64,000 nucleotides of DNA. Origin: DASUPK01 sp963801055. GTDB lineage: Bacteria; Actinomycetota; Thermoleophilia; Solirubrobacterales; 70-9. Shown here piece by piece: positions 24,130 to 32,215 of the stretch; the stretch's first letter is position 1; every line of letters starts with the position of its first letter. The stretch is taken from positions 186,001 to 250,000 of the forward strand of contig CAWDDE010000001.1 of the NCBI GenBank assembly GCA_963801055.1, in the 5' to 3' direction. The position numbers were made by a program, and so were the translations under genes. Under the pieces are notes generated by a model, which saw only the letters and a list, made by a program, of their open reading frames with translations, did no database searches and was not told the origin of the DNA.

Positions 24130-24975
24130 ATGGAGGCGACCACCCAGCAGCAGAAGACGTGCTACCGGCACCCGAACCGGGAGACCGGCGTCTCCTGCTC
24201 GAACTGCGGCAGGCCGATCTGCCCCGAGTGCATGACCTCGACCCCGGTTGGGATGCGCTGCCCCGAGTGCGCACGGCAGACGACCAAGGTGAGGGTCGGG
24301 GCGGGGGCGTTCAGCCCCACCGCGGGCAAGATGCCTGCGACGATCGCCCTGATCGCGATCAACGTGATCGTCTTCCTCATCGAGCTCGCCGGCGGCGGGA
24401 CCAGCTCGCTCAATGGCGGCGGCCAGGTGATCCACGACGCAGGGCTGCGCGGACCCGACATCGCGAACGGAGATTGGTGGCGCATCATCACCGGGGGCTT
24501 CCTCCACGCCGGGTTCCTCCACCTGCTGCTCAACATGTACGTCCTCTACGTCGCGGGCAGCATCCTCGAGCCCGGAATCGGCACCCCTCGCTTCCTCGGC
24601 ATCTACTTCGTCTCGCTGATCGCCGGGTCGCTCGGAGCACTGATCGTCGACCCCAACTCGCTCACGGTCGGCGCCTCCGGTGCGATCTTCGGATTGATGG
24701 CCGCGGTCGTCGTGATCGCGCGGGGACGTGGCGTCGAGCAGCTGGCCTCGCAGTTCGGGCTCTTCATCGTGCTCAACCTGGTGCTCACCTTCTCGATCTC
24801 GGGGATCTCGGTGGGCGGACACATCGGCGGCCTGATCGGCGGCACGGTGGCGGCGCTGCTGGTGCTCCTCGTGGAGCGGCGGATGAGCGGCCGCCCGGGG
24901 TACACCCTCGAGATCGTGGGGACCGTGCTGATGATCGCCGCGACGTTCGCGGGTGCACTAGCGGTAGCGGGCTAG
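24130..24975 (+). CDS. Rhomboid family intramembrane serine protease with N-terminal zinc finger
   Basis: The 281-residue protein starts with a B-box-like zinc-binding segment (CYRHPNRETGVSCSNCGRPICPECM...RCPECA). The rhomboid core has six or more membrane segments. It contains WWRIITGGFLHAGFLHLLLNMYVLY, the catalytic serine in GASGAIFG, and the catalytic histidine in GGHIGGLIGG. It should cleave transmembrane substrates. The ribosome site is inside a hairpin, so translation may be controlled by the leader. Its stop shares a CTAG with a small candidate gene on the opposite strand. Confidence 0.92.
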   Translation: MEATTQQQKTCYRHPNRETGVSCSNCGRPICPECMTSTPVGMRCPECARQTTKVRVGAGAFSPTAGKMPATIALIAINVIVFLIELAGGGTSSLNGGGQVIHDAGLRGPDIANGDWWRIITGGFLHAGFLHLLLNMYVLYVAGSILEPGIGTPRFLGIYFVSLIAGSLGALIVDPNSLTVGASGAIFGLMAAVVVIARGRGVEQLASQFGLFIVLNLVLTFSISGISVGGHIGGLIGGTVAALLVLLVERRMSGRPGYTLEIVGTVLMIAATFAGALAVAG

Positions 24976-25087
24976 TCCGAGATCGCCACCCGCACGAGCT
25001 CGGCAGGTCGACACCGGTGACCTTGATCTTGATCTGCCTCAGATCGTCGGGGAAATCCTCGCCCGCCTGAGCGAACTCGAAGCTCAC
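24972..25087 (-). CDS. Tentative small protein, apparently frameshifted
   Basis: GTG 25087, preceded by GACGAG, opens MSFEFAQAGEDFPDDLRQIKIKVTGVD. This looks protein-like and codes in the only open stretch between the rhomboid and SRPBCC genes. In the original frame it runs into antisense-like sequence. In another frame (net -1) it ends ELVRVAISD with a stop in the CTAG shared with the rhomboid gene. About 38 residues in total. I recognise no family and the evidence is thin. Confidence 0.25.
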
Positions 25088-25132
25088 CTCGTCTATGCCG
25101 TGATGATTGCGCGTATCGGCGCGGGGTTGCCC

Positions 25133-25957
25133 TCAGCGTGGGTAGTGATCCGCCCGGTCCGAGCCGCGACCGAGCAACCGGGCCGCGCGGCCGGTGACGG
25201 CGTCGGCCACGCCCAGACCCGCGTCAACAGCGCGGCGCGCCACCCCGAAGCCGGCGCTGGCGGCGCCCTCCGTCAGCTCACGGGCGGTGCGAGCCCCTCC
25301 GCCGGCGACCCGGCGCCCCAGGGACGCGGCTCCGCCGACCAGCAGCCCCGGCAGCTCGGCGACCGAGTGCGATCCATCGGCGCCCCACTCGTCCGTCGAC
25401 TCGGGGGTGGGCGAGGCGGCCGCTCGGCGCTGACGTCTCTTGATTCCGACTTCCTCGGCGAGCTTGGACTCGCGCTGCTTCGACGGGTCGTCGTCGCGCG
25501 CCTGAGCGGACGAGGCCCCCCGCCGCTCCGCCTCGCGCTTCAGGTCCTCAACCGATGCCTTCAGGGTCGACTTGTGGGCCCGGCGGGCGACCGGGCCCGG
25601 CAACGGGATGCCAACCTCGAGGCCGAGCTTGTAGGTCGCCCGCGTCCGATCTCCGCCCAGGTCCTCGAACAGGTAGTGGCCGTCGGCGTCGTTGATGCCG
25701 TTGCCCTCGACGAAGTCCCACTCGATGCGCTCCGGCTCGTCGTAGCGGTAGTCGAGCGTGTAGTCGACCTTGCGGACCTTCGCGTCCACGAAGAGCCGCA
25801 CCCGCTTGCCGCGCCCCTTCGCATCCCAATCGAGCACCTCGGTGTCGACGACTGCGCTCTGCCAGGAGGCGAACGTCTCATAGTCCGTGATCGCGTCGAA
25901 GCAGGTCTCGATCGGCGCCGCGATCTCGACGGTGTGCTCGGCCCAGTTGAGGCCCAT
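25133..25957 (-). CDS. SRPBCC family protein with long Ala/Gly-rich C-terminus
   Basis: The 274-residue protein begins with a complete SRPBCC/polyketide-cyclase-like domain (AEHTVEIAAPIETCFDAITDYETFASWQSAVVDTEVL...YEDLGG-type loop...GIPLPGPVARRAHKSTLKASVEDLKREAERR). From about residue 155 it changes to a charged linker and then a low-complexity Ala/Gly/Arg helix-prone tail (LGRRVAGGGARTARELTEGAASAGFGVARRAVDAGLGVADAV). The tail could associate with membranes or with polyhydroxyalkanoate-like surfaces (speculative). It is transcribed 17 bp upstream of, and in the same direction as, the end of the BtuF-like gene. Confidence 0.75.
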   Translation of the reverse strand: MGLNWAEHTVEIAAPIETCFDAITDYETFASWQSAVVDTEVLDWDAKGRGKRVRLFVDAKVRKVDYTLDYRYDEPERIEWDFVEGNGINDADGHYLFEDLGGDRTRATYKLGLEVGIPLPGPVARRAHKSTLKASVEDLKREAERRGASSAQARDDDPSKQRESKLAEEVGIKRRQRRAAASPTPESTDEWGADGSHSVAELPGLLVGGAASLGRRVAGGGARTARELTEGAASAGFGVARRAVDAGLGVADAVTGRAARLLGRGSDRADHYPR

Positions 25958-25974
25958 CTCTCTCCTCTCCCGAT

Positions 25975-26889
25975 CTAGGGGCGTCCCGCCGGCGCGACGA
26001 CGGAACCACGCTCGAATGACACCCCGGCTGGCGCCTGGACCCTATCCGGGTGAAGCAGATGCGCGAGCAGCTCGGTTCCCTCCACCAGCCGCGGCCCGGG
26101 GCGCGAGAACGAGGCCGCCGCGTCCACCGCCCAGATGCGCTCCGCGCCGATCGCGGCCAGCTCGGCCGCATGCGCCTCGACCTCGGAACGCGCCTGCCGC
26201 GCGTTCCATCCGCATGGCATCGCGACGAGCACCGAGGGCTCCGAGGCCGCGAGCTCGTCCCACTCGGCGGTTCGCGACTTGGCGCCGGGGACGCCGAGGA
26301 CGTCCCGGCCGCCGGCGATCTCGATCATCTCGGGGACCCAGTGACCCCCGATGAACGGGGGATCCAGCCATTCCAGCGCCAGCACCCGCGGACGGGAGGC
26401 GCCGGCGACGGCTGTGCGCACGTGATCGAGGCGTCGCCCGAGAGCGTCGCGGAGACGGATGGCCCGGTCGGCAACCCCCGTGGCCTGGCCGAGGCGCGGG
26501 ACGTCGTCGAGCACCTCCCCGAGACTGGAGGGGTCGAGCGAGATCACTTGGGGCCGGGTCGGCAGGCGTGCTGCCACCGCGACCACGTCGTCATAGGAGA
26601 CGGCGCAGACCTCGCAGACGGCCTGGGTCACGATCAGGTCGACATCGAGCTCGGCGAGGGTGGGCTCGTCGAGCTCGTAGAGATGGCGTCCCTCGCCGCT
26701 CAGCCGTCGCACCTCGGCGTCGATCTGACCGGCAGGCAGTCCCTCGGGGACGAGGCTCCGGGTTAGGTGCCTCCGGCGAGCCGCCTCGGGCGGGTAGTCG
26801 CACTCGTGGGTGACGGCCACGACTTGATCGCCGAGGCCCAGGGCGAATAGGATCTCTGTCGCAGACGGCACCAGGCTCGCGATTCGCAC
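25975..26889 (-). CDS. Cobalamin-binding / BtuF-type substrate-binding protein
   Basis: From GTG 26889 the protein is 304 residues with the helical-backbone periplasmic-binding fold. It starts RIASLVPSATEILFALGLGDQVVAVTHECDYP, a family hallmark. DLIVTQAVCEVCAVSYDDV, PRVLALEWLDPPFIGGHWVPEMIEIAGG and PCGWNARQARSEVE follow. There is no signal peptide or lipobox, so it is predicted to be cytoplasmic, as in many actinobacterial and cyanobacterial members of this family. No ABC permease or ATPase gene is adjacent. The start codons of this gene and the pterin dehydratase gene are only 9 bp apart, divergently. Confidence 0.8.
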   Translation of the reverse strand: MRIASLVPSATEILFALGLGDQVVAVTHECDYPPEAARRRHLTRSLVPEGLPAGQIDAEVRRLSGEGRHLYELDEPTLAELDVDLIVTQAVCEVCAVSYDDVVAVAARLPTRPQVISLDPSSLGEVLDDVPRLGQATGVADRAIRLRDALGRRLDHVRTAVAGASRPRVLALEWLDPPFIGGHWVPEMIEIAGGRDVLGVPGAKSRTAEWDELAASEPSVLVAMPCGWNARQARSEVEAHAAELAAIGAERIWAVDAAASFSRPGPRLVEGTELLAHLLHPDRVQAPAGVSFERGSVVAPAGRP

Positions 26890-26898
26890 CCGACGAAT

Positions 26899-27177
26899 AT
26901 GGCACTTCTCAGCGACGACGATGTCAAGGAGCGGCTCAAGGAGCTCGAAGGCTGGCGCCAGCGCGGCGAGTACATCGTCAAGAGCTTCGACCGCGGGGAC
27001 TTCGTCGGGTCGGTGAAGTTCGTTGACTCCATCGTCGAGCCGGCCGAGGAGATGAACCATCACCCCGACATCGCGATCTCCTGGAGCCAGGTCGAGGTCG
27101 CGATCTCGACCCACTCCGAGGGCGGCCTGACCGAGAACGACTTCGAGCTGGCGAAAAAGGTGGAAGAGCTGGCGTAA
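26899..27177 (+). CDS. 4a-hydroxytetrahydrobiopterin dehydratase (pterin-4a-carbinolamine dehydratase)
   Basis: The 92-residue protein matches the small PCD/DCoH fold: LSDDDVKERLKELEGWRQRG, then EEMNHHPDIAISWSQVEVAISTHSEGGLTENDFELA. The catalytic HHP segment (EMNHHPD) is intact. The enzyme dehydrates the hydroxylated pterin formed by aromatic amino acid hydroxylases; some bacterial homologues may act in molybdopterin metabolism. No hydroxylase gene is in the window. ATG 26899 has almost no room for a 5' leader. Confidence 0.93.
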   Translation: MALLSDDDVKERLKELEGWRQRGEYIVKSFDRGDFVGSVKFVDSIVEPAEEMNHHPDIAISWSQVEVAISTHSEGGLTENDFELAKKVEELA

Positions 27178-27321
27178 TTTTCGCGGGGTAAACACCGTCA
27201 CGGCGTCCGGTAGCCTTGGCTCGTCGCCAGTGATCGACGACGATCCCCCTCGAAGTACGTGCGCCCGATCGGGCGTGATGGATTTGGCCGAATCCCCGCG
27301 GCCTGAACCCTCTCAGCGACG

Positions 27322-28615
27322 ATGACGGCTCTTCTTCTCGTCCTGCTGTTCGTCCTGATCGCGATCAACGGGATCTTCGTGGCCGCCGAGTTCGCGCTGG
27401 TTCGCTCCCGCCGCTCGCAAGCTCGAGCAGCTGGTCGGCGAAGGGGACCGACGCGCATCGACGGTGCTCGAAGAGCTCGACCAGATCGACGAGTACCTCT
27501 CCGCCTGTCAGCTCGGGATCACTATGGCCTCGATCGGAATCGGCTTCCTCGGTGAGCCGGCCGTCGCGAAGTTGATCGAACCGATCTTCGGTGGGCTCTC
27601 TCACGGCGTCGCCGTCGCGATCTCCGTCGCGTTCGCCTATGCGCTGGTCACCGCTCTGCATGTCGTGGTCGGCGAGCAGGCGCCGAAGCTGTTCGCGATC
27701 GCGCGGCCCGAGGGCAGTGCCCGTCGTCTCGCGGCGCCGCTGAGCTGGTTCCGCCGGATCACCGCCCCGCTCACTGTCGCGCTGACCTGGATGGCCAACG
27801 GCGTCGCCCGCCTCTTCGGCGTGCGGCCGGAGGAGCTTGACGAGGAGCAGCCGACCTCGGAGGACCTTCAGGTCCTGATCTCCCAGTCGGCGGTGCGAGG
27901 CAAACTCGACCCGGGCGAGGCCGGAATGCTGGGCGGCGTCTTCCACTTGCACGAGCAGGAGGCCCGCGAGGTGATGACCCCGATCCCCGCTGTAGTGACG
28001 GTCGACCAATCCGCAAACGTCTCAGACGCCCTCGACCTGTGCATCTCATCGGGGCACAACCGGCTGGTCGTGGTCGAGGACGGCAACGCGGACCGGGTGC
28101 GGGGCATCGTCCACGCGCTCAGGCTGGTGCGGCTGATGATGACCGAGGGGCCCGAGGCGAAGATCGAGCCTGCGATCCGCGACGCGCTGATCGTCCCGGA
28201 GACGAAGCCTCTCGACGACTTGCTCACGGAGCTGCAGCGCCAGCGCTCGTCGATGGGCGTGGTGGTCGACGAGTACGGACGGACGGTGGGCATCGTCACC
28301 GTCGAGGACATCCTGGAGGAGGTGGTGGGGGAGATCGAGGACGAGACGGACCCGCTGGCGGGGTCCCTGCGCCAGTTGGCGAACGGCGATTGGTACGTGC
28401 GCGGACACGTCTCGCTCGGCGACCTCTCCGACCGCGGCATCGAGCTCCCGGTCGACACCGATGCCTACAACTCGGTCGGCGGCTACGTCTTCGGCGAGCT
28501 CGGCCGGCTGCCGAAGCGGGGCGATCTGATCACCGCCGACGGTTACGAGATCCGGGTCGAATCGGTCCGCGAGAACCGCATCGAGGCGGTTCGGATCCAC
28601 CCCCGCAGCGGGTAA
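27322..28615 (+). CDS. CNNM/CorC (HlyC-like) family transporter, frameshifted
   Basis: The first frame gives TALLLVLLFVLIAINGIFVAAEFALVRSRRS, the start of a DUF21 membrane domain. Near nt 27418 the frame shifts by +1. Deleting one C restores KLEQLVGEGDRRASTVLEELDQIDEYLSACQLGITMASIGIGFLGEP. Two CBS domains follow (VMTPIPAVVTVDQSANVSDALDL... and LIVPETKPLDDLLTELQRQRSSMGVVVDEYG), then a CorC_HlyC C-terminal domain. Joined length is about 430 residues, normal for the family, which exports or senses Mg/Co ions. Upstream, a TAGCCT hexamer implies a ~100-nt leader with GCCCGATCGGGC and GATTtggccGAATC hairpins. Confidence 0.85.
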
Positions 28616-28658
28616 CCCTTAGGTTGCAGGAGTTTTTGCTTCCGTCCGTTTAGGGCTC

Positions 28659-28664
28659 TACGTT
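28659..28664 (+). promoter_or_regulatory. Probable -10 hexamer (TACGTT) directly before leader element
   Basis: TACGTT lies 6 nt before the conserved GATGCGAGGG, so transcription would start at the first bases of the structured element. Confidence 0.35.
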
Positions 28665-28670
28665 GCCGGT

Positions 28671-28723
28671 GATGCGAGGGTGCGCCGAGGCGAAAGCCGA
28701 GGTGCAACCCGTCTAATCGGGTT
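28671..28723 (+). ncRNA. Structured 5' leader element (copy B)
   Basis: GATGCGAGGG at the 5' side and GCAACCCGT at the 3' side match copy A. Here the stem GGGTGC/GCAACCC is extended by GCC-GA-GGC-GAAA-GCC-GA-GGT: a GNRA tetraloop, a GC stem and a tandem GA/GA internal loop. An alternative perfect hairpin AACCCG-TCTAAT-CGGGTT (28706-28723) would consume the 3' strand of the first stem. The ribosome site AGGAGG (28728-28733) follows immediately. Two mutually exclusive structures next to the start codon suggest a switch. Confidence 0.5.
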
Positions 28724-28737
28724 CACTAGGAGGCCGC

Positions 28738-29031
28738 ATGTGGGTCGTCCGGTTCAGCGATAAGCAGCTTGAGGTAGTCAGGGCGGTGCTCCGCTCCGAA
28801 GAGCACCGAGGGCCGGCGCTCGAGGGCGCGCTGGAGGCGTTGGACCTCGCGCGCTGGGACGAGCTTCCCGAGGCCCAGCTTCCCTGGTCCGAGGTGGAGG
28901 CTGCGGCCGTCAAGCAGGGTGTCTCGGAGGCCGATGTGATCTGGGATCGTTCCGGGCGCCATGAGGAGCCCGCGGTGCCTCCGATCGCGGCCAAGTCCCG
29001 CGTCAAGCGCAAGGGCAAGCAGGCCGCATAG
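28738..29031 (+). CDS. Hypothetical small protein downstream of leader element
   Basis: The 97-residue protein starts at ATG 28738, 4 nt after AGGAGG. The N-terminal part is acidic and helical (WVVRFSDKQLEVVRAVLRSEEHRGPALEGALEALDLARWDELPE) and the C-terminus is a basic tail (KSRVKRKGKQAA). There is no signal peptide or membrane segment. I do not recognise a family. It is of interest because it follows a conserved structured leader that otherwise precedes a rhomboid protease gene. Confidence 0.65.
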   Translation: MWVVRFSDKQLEVVRAVLRSEEHRGPALEGALEALDLARWDELPEAQLPWSEVEAAAVKQGVSEADVIWDRSGRHEEPAVPPIAAKSRVKRKGKQAA

Positions 29032-29923
29032 CATCCGTCCCCTTTTCTGCGGGGGGCTCATCGCGCTTGGCCTGGCGGGTCTGGCGACGGGGTGCGGAGG
29101 GGACGACTCCGTACAACAACCGAACCGCTTTGACGGGGCCGCCGCGATGTCGCTCGTCAACCGGCAGGTCGCGGTCGGGCAGCGGCCCGCCGGCTCGCCG
29201 CAGCTCCGTCGCCTAGCCACCGAGCTCCGCCCGCTGCTGCCGCACGGGCGGTTCGAGCCGTTCCCGAGCAGCGGGCCGCAGCAAGGGCTGCGGAACATTG
29301 TCGGTGTCCTCCCGGGCCGCGCCCCGGCGATCCTGATCGGCGCCCACTACGACACCGAGTGGCACCCGAAGGGATTCGTCGGTGCCAACGACAGCGCTGC
29401 CGGGACGGCCGCGGTAATCGAGTTGGCGCGGACGCTCCGCTCCGAGCTGCCTGAAGACCACAGCGAGATCCGCTTCGCCCTCTTCGACGGCGAGGAGGAT
29501 CCGCCCGGCTGCAGCAACAAGGACTTCGAGTTCTGCGCCTTGCGAGGATCACGGGCCTACGCTGCCGCCCACCCCGGCGAGGTGGGGGAGATGATCCTGC
29601 TCGACTACATCGCCAGTAGGGGCGCCCGCATCAGCCGCGAGGCGAACTCGACCCAACCACTGTGGGAGCAGCTTCGCCAGGCGGCCGCACAGGTGGGTGC
29701 CTCCGGGGTGTTCCCGCCCGGCCTGCAGGGCGGGATCATCGACGACCACATCCCCTTCCTGGAACAGGGAATCCCGTCCATCGACCTGATCGACTTCGCC
29801 TATCCCTATGCGGACTCAGTCCGGGACACCCCAGACAAGCTCGACCCGGCGGTCCTCGACCAGGTCGGCGAGACGGTCGCCCAGCTCGCGATCAGTCTGA
29901 GCCGCGAGCCCAGCGGACAATGA
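28961..29923 (+). CDS. M28 family peptidase / glutaminyl cyclase-like lipoprotein
   Basis: The protein is up to 320 residues. A hydrophobic segment ending in LATGCGG near residue 46 looks like a lipoprotein signal (Cys after Gly). The mature part has the M28 zinc-peptidase pattern: VLIGAHYDTEWH-like AHYDTEWHPKGFVGANDSAAGTAA (metal His and Asp), FDGEEDP and DDHIPFLEQGIPSIDLIDF. Glutaminyl cyclases share this fold, and the HIPFL context fits that subgroup well. The start is uncertain: ATG 28961 overlaps the previous gene by 71 bp and gives an unusually long basic n-region. Confidence 0.82.
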   Translation: MRSPRCLRSRPSPASSARASRPHSIRPLFCGGLIALGLAGLATGCGGDDSVQQPNRFDGAAAMSLVNRQVAVGQRPAGSPQLRRLATELRPLLPHGRFEPFPSSGPQQGLRNIVGVLPGRAPAILIGAHYDTEWHPKGFVGANDSAAGTAAVIELARTLRSELPEDHSEIRFALFDGEEDPPGCSNKDFEFCALRGSRAYAAAHPGEVGEMILLDYIASRGARISREANSTQPLWEQLRQAAAQVGASGVFPPGLQGGIIDDHIPFLEQGIPSIDLIDFAYPYADSVRDTPDKLDPAVLDQVGETVAQLAISLSREPSGQ

Positions 29924-29927
29924 CGCC

Positions 29928-30755
29928 TCAGTCGTAGACGTAGAACCCGGCGCCCGACTTGCGGCCGAGCTTTCCCTGATCGACGAGCGCAACCAGCCGC
30001 CCGGGCGGACGGTGATGCTCCTCGCCGCTGTCGGCAAAGAGCGCCTCCCCGATCGCGACCGCCACGTCCGCCCCGATCAGATCGAGCAGCGCCAGAGGCC
30101 CCATCGGGTAGTTGGCCCCGAGGGTCATGCAGCGGTCCACATCCTCGGCCTCCATCCCGGTCTGCTCCATCAGGCGGACCGCGTCGAACAGGTAGGGGAA
30201 GAGAAGCCGGTTGACGACGAACCCCGGCTCATTCGGTACCTCGATCACAGTCTTGCCGATCGATTCGCACCAGGCGCGCGCCCGGGGACGGATCTCGTCA
30301 CGGGCCGCGTCCGGGAGGCAGATCTCGATCAGCTCCATCCGCACCACCGGGTTGAAGGGGTGGAGGCCGAAGACCCGCTTGGCATGCCCGCTTTCCGAGC
30401 CGAGCTCGTCGAGCGCCAGGGAGGAGGTGGTGCTCGCGAGGTCGGCATCGGCAGCCGCGTCGCCGACCGCCTTGAGCAGATCGACCTTCGGTCCGAGCTC
30501 CTCGATCACGGCCTCGACGACGAGGTCGCAGGAAGCCAGGTCGCCGGGCTCGGTGGTCACCTTGATCTGCTTCGGATCGGCCCCGTCGACTTTTGTCGTG
30601 AGGGAGTGCGCCTGCTCCTCGGCGCGCCATGCCGAGGCGTCCGAGCGCGCAAGCAGCACCGTTGTTGACCCGACGCTGGAGCACGCCGCGAGCCCGCAGG
30701 CGATCGTCCCGCTGCCCGCGATCGCTGGGCGCTTGTATGTGTCGCCACCCGCCAC
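29928..30755 (-). CDS. 3-hydroxyacyl-CoA dehydrogenase (3-hydroxybutyryl-CoA dehydrogenase type)
   Basis: The protein is 275 residues from GTG 30755. The N-terminal NAD-binding loop reads IAGSGTIACGLAA, where most relatives have GxGxMGxGIA, so the third glycine position is altered. The catalytic parts are intact: SLALDELGSESGHAKRVFGLHPFNPVVRMELIEI, NEPGFVVNRLLFPYLFDAVRLMEQG-type segment, and YPMGPLALLDLIGADV. It oxidises 3-hydroxyacyl-CoA to 3-oxoacyl-CoA. It diverges from a thiolase gene that would use its product. Confidence 0.9.
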   Translation of the reverse strand: MAGGDTYKRPAIAGSGTIACGLAACSSVGSTTVLLARSDASAWRAEEQAHSLTTKVDGADPKQIKVTTEPGDLASCDLVVEAVIEELGPKVDLLKAVGDAAADADLASTTSSLALDELGSESGHAKRVFGLHPFNPVVRMELIEICLPDAARDEIRPRARAWCESIGKTVIEVPNEPGFVVNRLLFPYLFDAVRLMEQTGMEAEDVDRCMTLGANYPMGPLALLDLIGADVAVAIGEALFADSGEEHHRPPGRLVALVDQGKLGRKSGAGFYVYD

Positions 30756-30859
30756 GCGCGAGTGTCTATCACGCCGTACCCGCCCCCGAGTCACGTCGGA
30801 GCCTGGGAGATTAGCCCCCGCCCCAGAGGGCCTTGGGAGGCGCCGGAGCCGGCACTGGC

Positions 30860-30894
30860 TGACTCGCCAGTCATCGGGTGTATGCTCACTATAC
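30860..30894. promoter_or_regulatory. Two inverted repeats in the dehydrogenase-thiolase divergent promoter region
   Basis: TGACT-CGCC-AGTCA (30860-30873) and GTAT-GCTCACT-ATAC (30880-30894) lie between the divergent dehydrogenase and thiolase genes. The second overlaps a possible -10, TATACG (30890-30895). Either could be an operator for a TetR- or GntR-type fatty-acid regulator. None is encoded next to it. Confidence 0.4.
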
Positions 30895-30935
30895 GAGGCT
30901 TGGTTGCTTGAAGAAACCGACTGAGGAGGCAAGAG

Positions 30936-32123
30936 GTGGCTGAGAACGGAAGGTTCAGTGGACGCGAGGTCGTGGTCGTCGAGGCCGCCCGCTTGCCGGT
31001 TGGCCGCGGCCACGAGGAGAAGGGCTACTACAAGGACGTCCACGCCTCGAACCTCCTCGCCAAGACCTACAGCGCGGTCATCGAGCGCGCCGGGATCGAT
31101 CCCTCCGAGGTGGAGGATGTGGTCGCCGGCTGTGTGCAGCAGTTCGGTGAGCAGGGCATCAACATCGCCCGCAATGCCTGGCTCGAGGCCGGGCTCCCGA
31201 TGGAGACTCCAGCCACGACCGTCGACCGTCAGTGCGGATCGGCACAGCAGGCCGTCAACTTTGCCGCCGCCCTGATCGCCTCCGGCGTCCATGACGTCGC
31301 CATCGGCGGCGGCGTGGAGCACATGGGCCACATCTCCTTCGCCGACTCCGCCGAGGTGATGAAGGAGCACGGCTTCGCCTTCTCGCCGCAGCTGCTCGAG
31401 CGCTACAACCTCGTCCCGCAGGGGATCTCGGCCGAGATGATCGCCGACAAGTGGGAGATCCCCCGCTCCGAGCTCGACGAGATCGGCCTGCGCTCGCATA
31501 CGCTCGCTCACCAGGCGACCGAGGAGGGCCGCTTCGAGCGGGAGATGATCCCATGGCAGAACAACGGCGACGCCTACGTCACCGACCAGGGCATTCGCCC
31601 GCCGGCCGAGGACAGCCTCGAGAAGCTCGCCTCCCTGAAGCCCGCCTTCAAGGAGGACGGCAAGATCACGGCGGGCAACTCCTCGCAGGTGTCCGACGGC
31701 GCGGCCGCGGTGCTGCTGATGACCCGCGAGAAGGCCGATCAGCTCGGTCTGCGGCCGCGTGCGCGGATCCTCGACCAGACGACTGTCGGCGTCGACCCGG
31801 TGATGATGCTCACCGGCCCGATCCCGGCAACGAAGAAGCTCCTCGATCGCAACGGGATGAAGATGGACGACATCGACCTGATCGAGATCAACGAGGCCTT
31901 CGCGTCCGTCGTCGCCGCCTGGCGGCGTGAGCTCGAGCCCGACATGGATCGCGTCAACGTCAATGGCGGCGCGATTGCGATCGGACACCCGCTAGGCTCG
32001 ACCGGCGCGCGCCTGATCACCACGCTGCTCCACGAGATGGAGCGCTCCGACAAGGAGACGGGCTTGGTGACCATGTGCTGCGGCGGCGGGCTCGGGACGG
32101 GAACGCTGGTCCAGCGGGTCTAG
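30936..32123 (+). CDS. Thiolase (acetyl-CoA C-acyltransferase)
   Basis: The 395-residue enzyme is full length. The nucleophilic cysteine is in TTVDRQCGSAQQAVNFAA. GGGVEHMGHI, the loop-domain NNGDAYVTDQGIRPPA, INEAFASVVAAW, GGAIAIGHPLGSTGAR and the second catalytic cysteine in VTMCCGGGLGTG are all present. It carries out thiolytic cleavage of 3-oxoacyl-CoA or its reverse condensation. GTG 30936 follows GAGGAGG (30923-30929) with 6 nt spacing. It pairs functionally with the divergent 3-hydroxyacyl-CoA dehydrogenase in beta-oxidation. Confidence 0.95.
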   Translation: MAENGRFSGREVVVVEAARLPVGRGHEEKGYYKDVHASNLLAKTYSAVIERAGIDPSEVEDVVAGCVQQFGEQGINIARNAWLEAGLPMETPATTVDRQCGSAQQAVNFAAALIASGVHDVAIGGGVEHMGHISFADSAEVMKEHGFAFSPQLLERYNLVPQGISAEMIADKWEIPRSELDEIGLRSHTLAHQATEEGRFEREMIPWQNNGDAYVTDQGIRPPAEDSLEKLASLKPAFKEDGKITAGNSSQVSDGAAAVLLMTREKADQLGLRPRARILDQTTVGVDPVMMLTGPIPATKKLLDRNGMKMDDIDLIEINEAFASVVAAWRRELEPDMDRVNVNGGAIAIGHPLGSTGARLITTLLHEMERSDKETGLVTMCCGGGLGTGTLVQRV

Positions 32124-32215
32124 GCCTGAACTTGTGACCTGTTTGGGTGCCTATCGGCCCCAAGCGGTCCGTTTGCGCATCTCACGTTCCGGGCTCGCGA
32201 GGCGTTGAGGTAGCG

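Noticed and set aside
24074..28723. Assignment of the repeated leader to a known riboswitch (SAM, c-di-AMP, fluoride, cobalamin, T-box)
   Set aside because: The conserved core bases of these classes are absent. Only the general architecture is riboswitch-like.
30756..31988. N-terminal extension of the 3-hydroxyacyl-CoA dehydrogenase frame over the thiolase gene
   Set aside because: The extension is antisense to a complete thiolase. The conserved dehydrogenase starts near residue 6 from GTG 30755.
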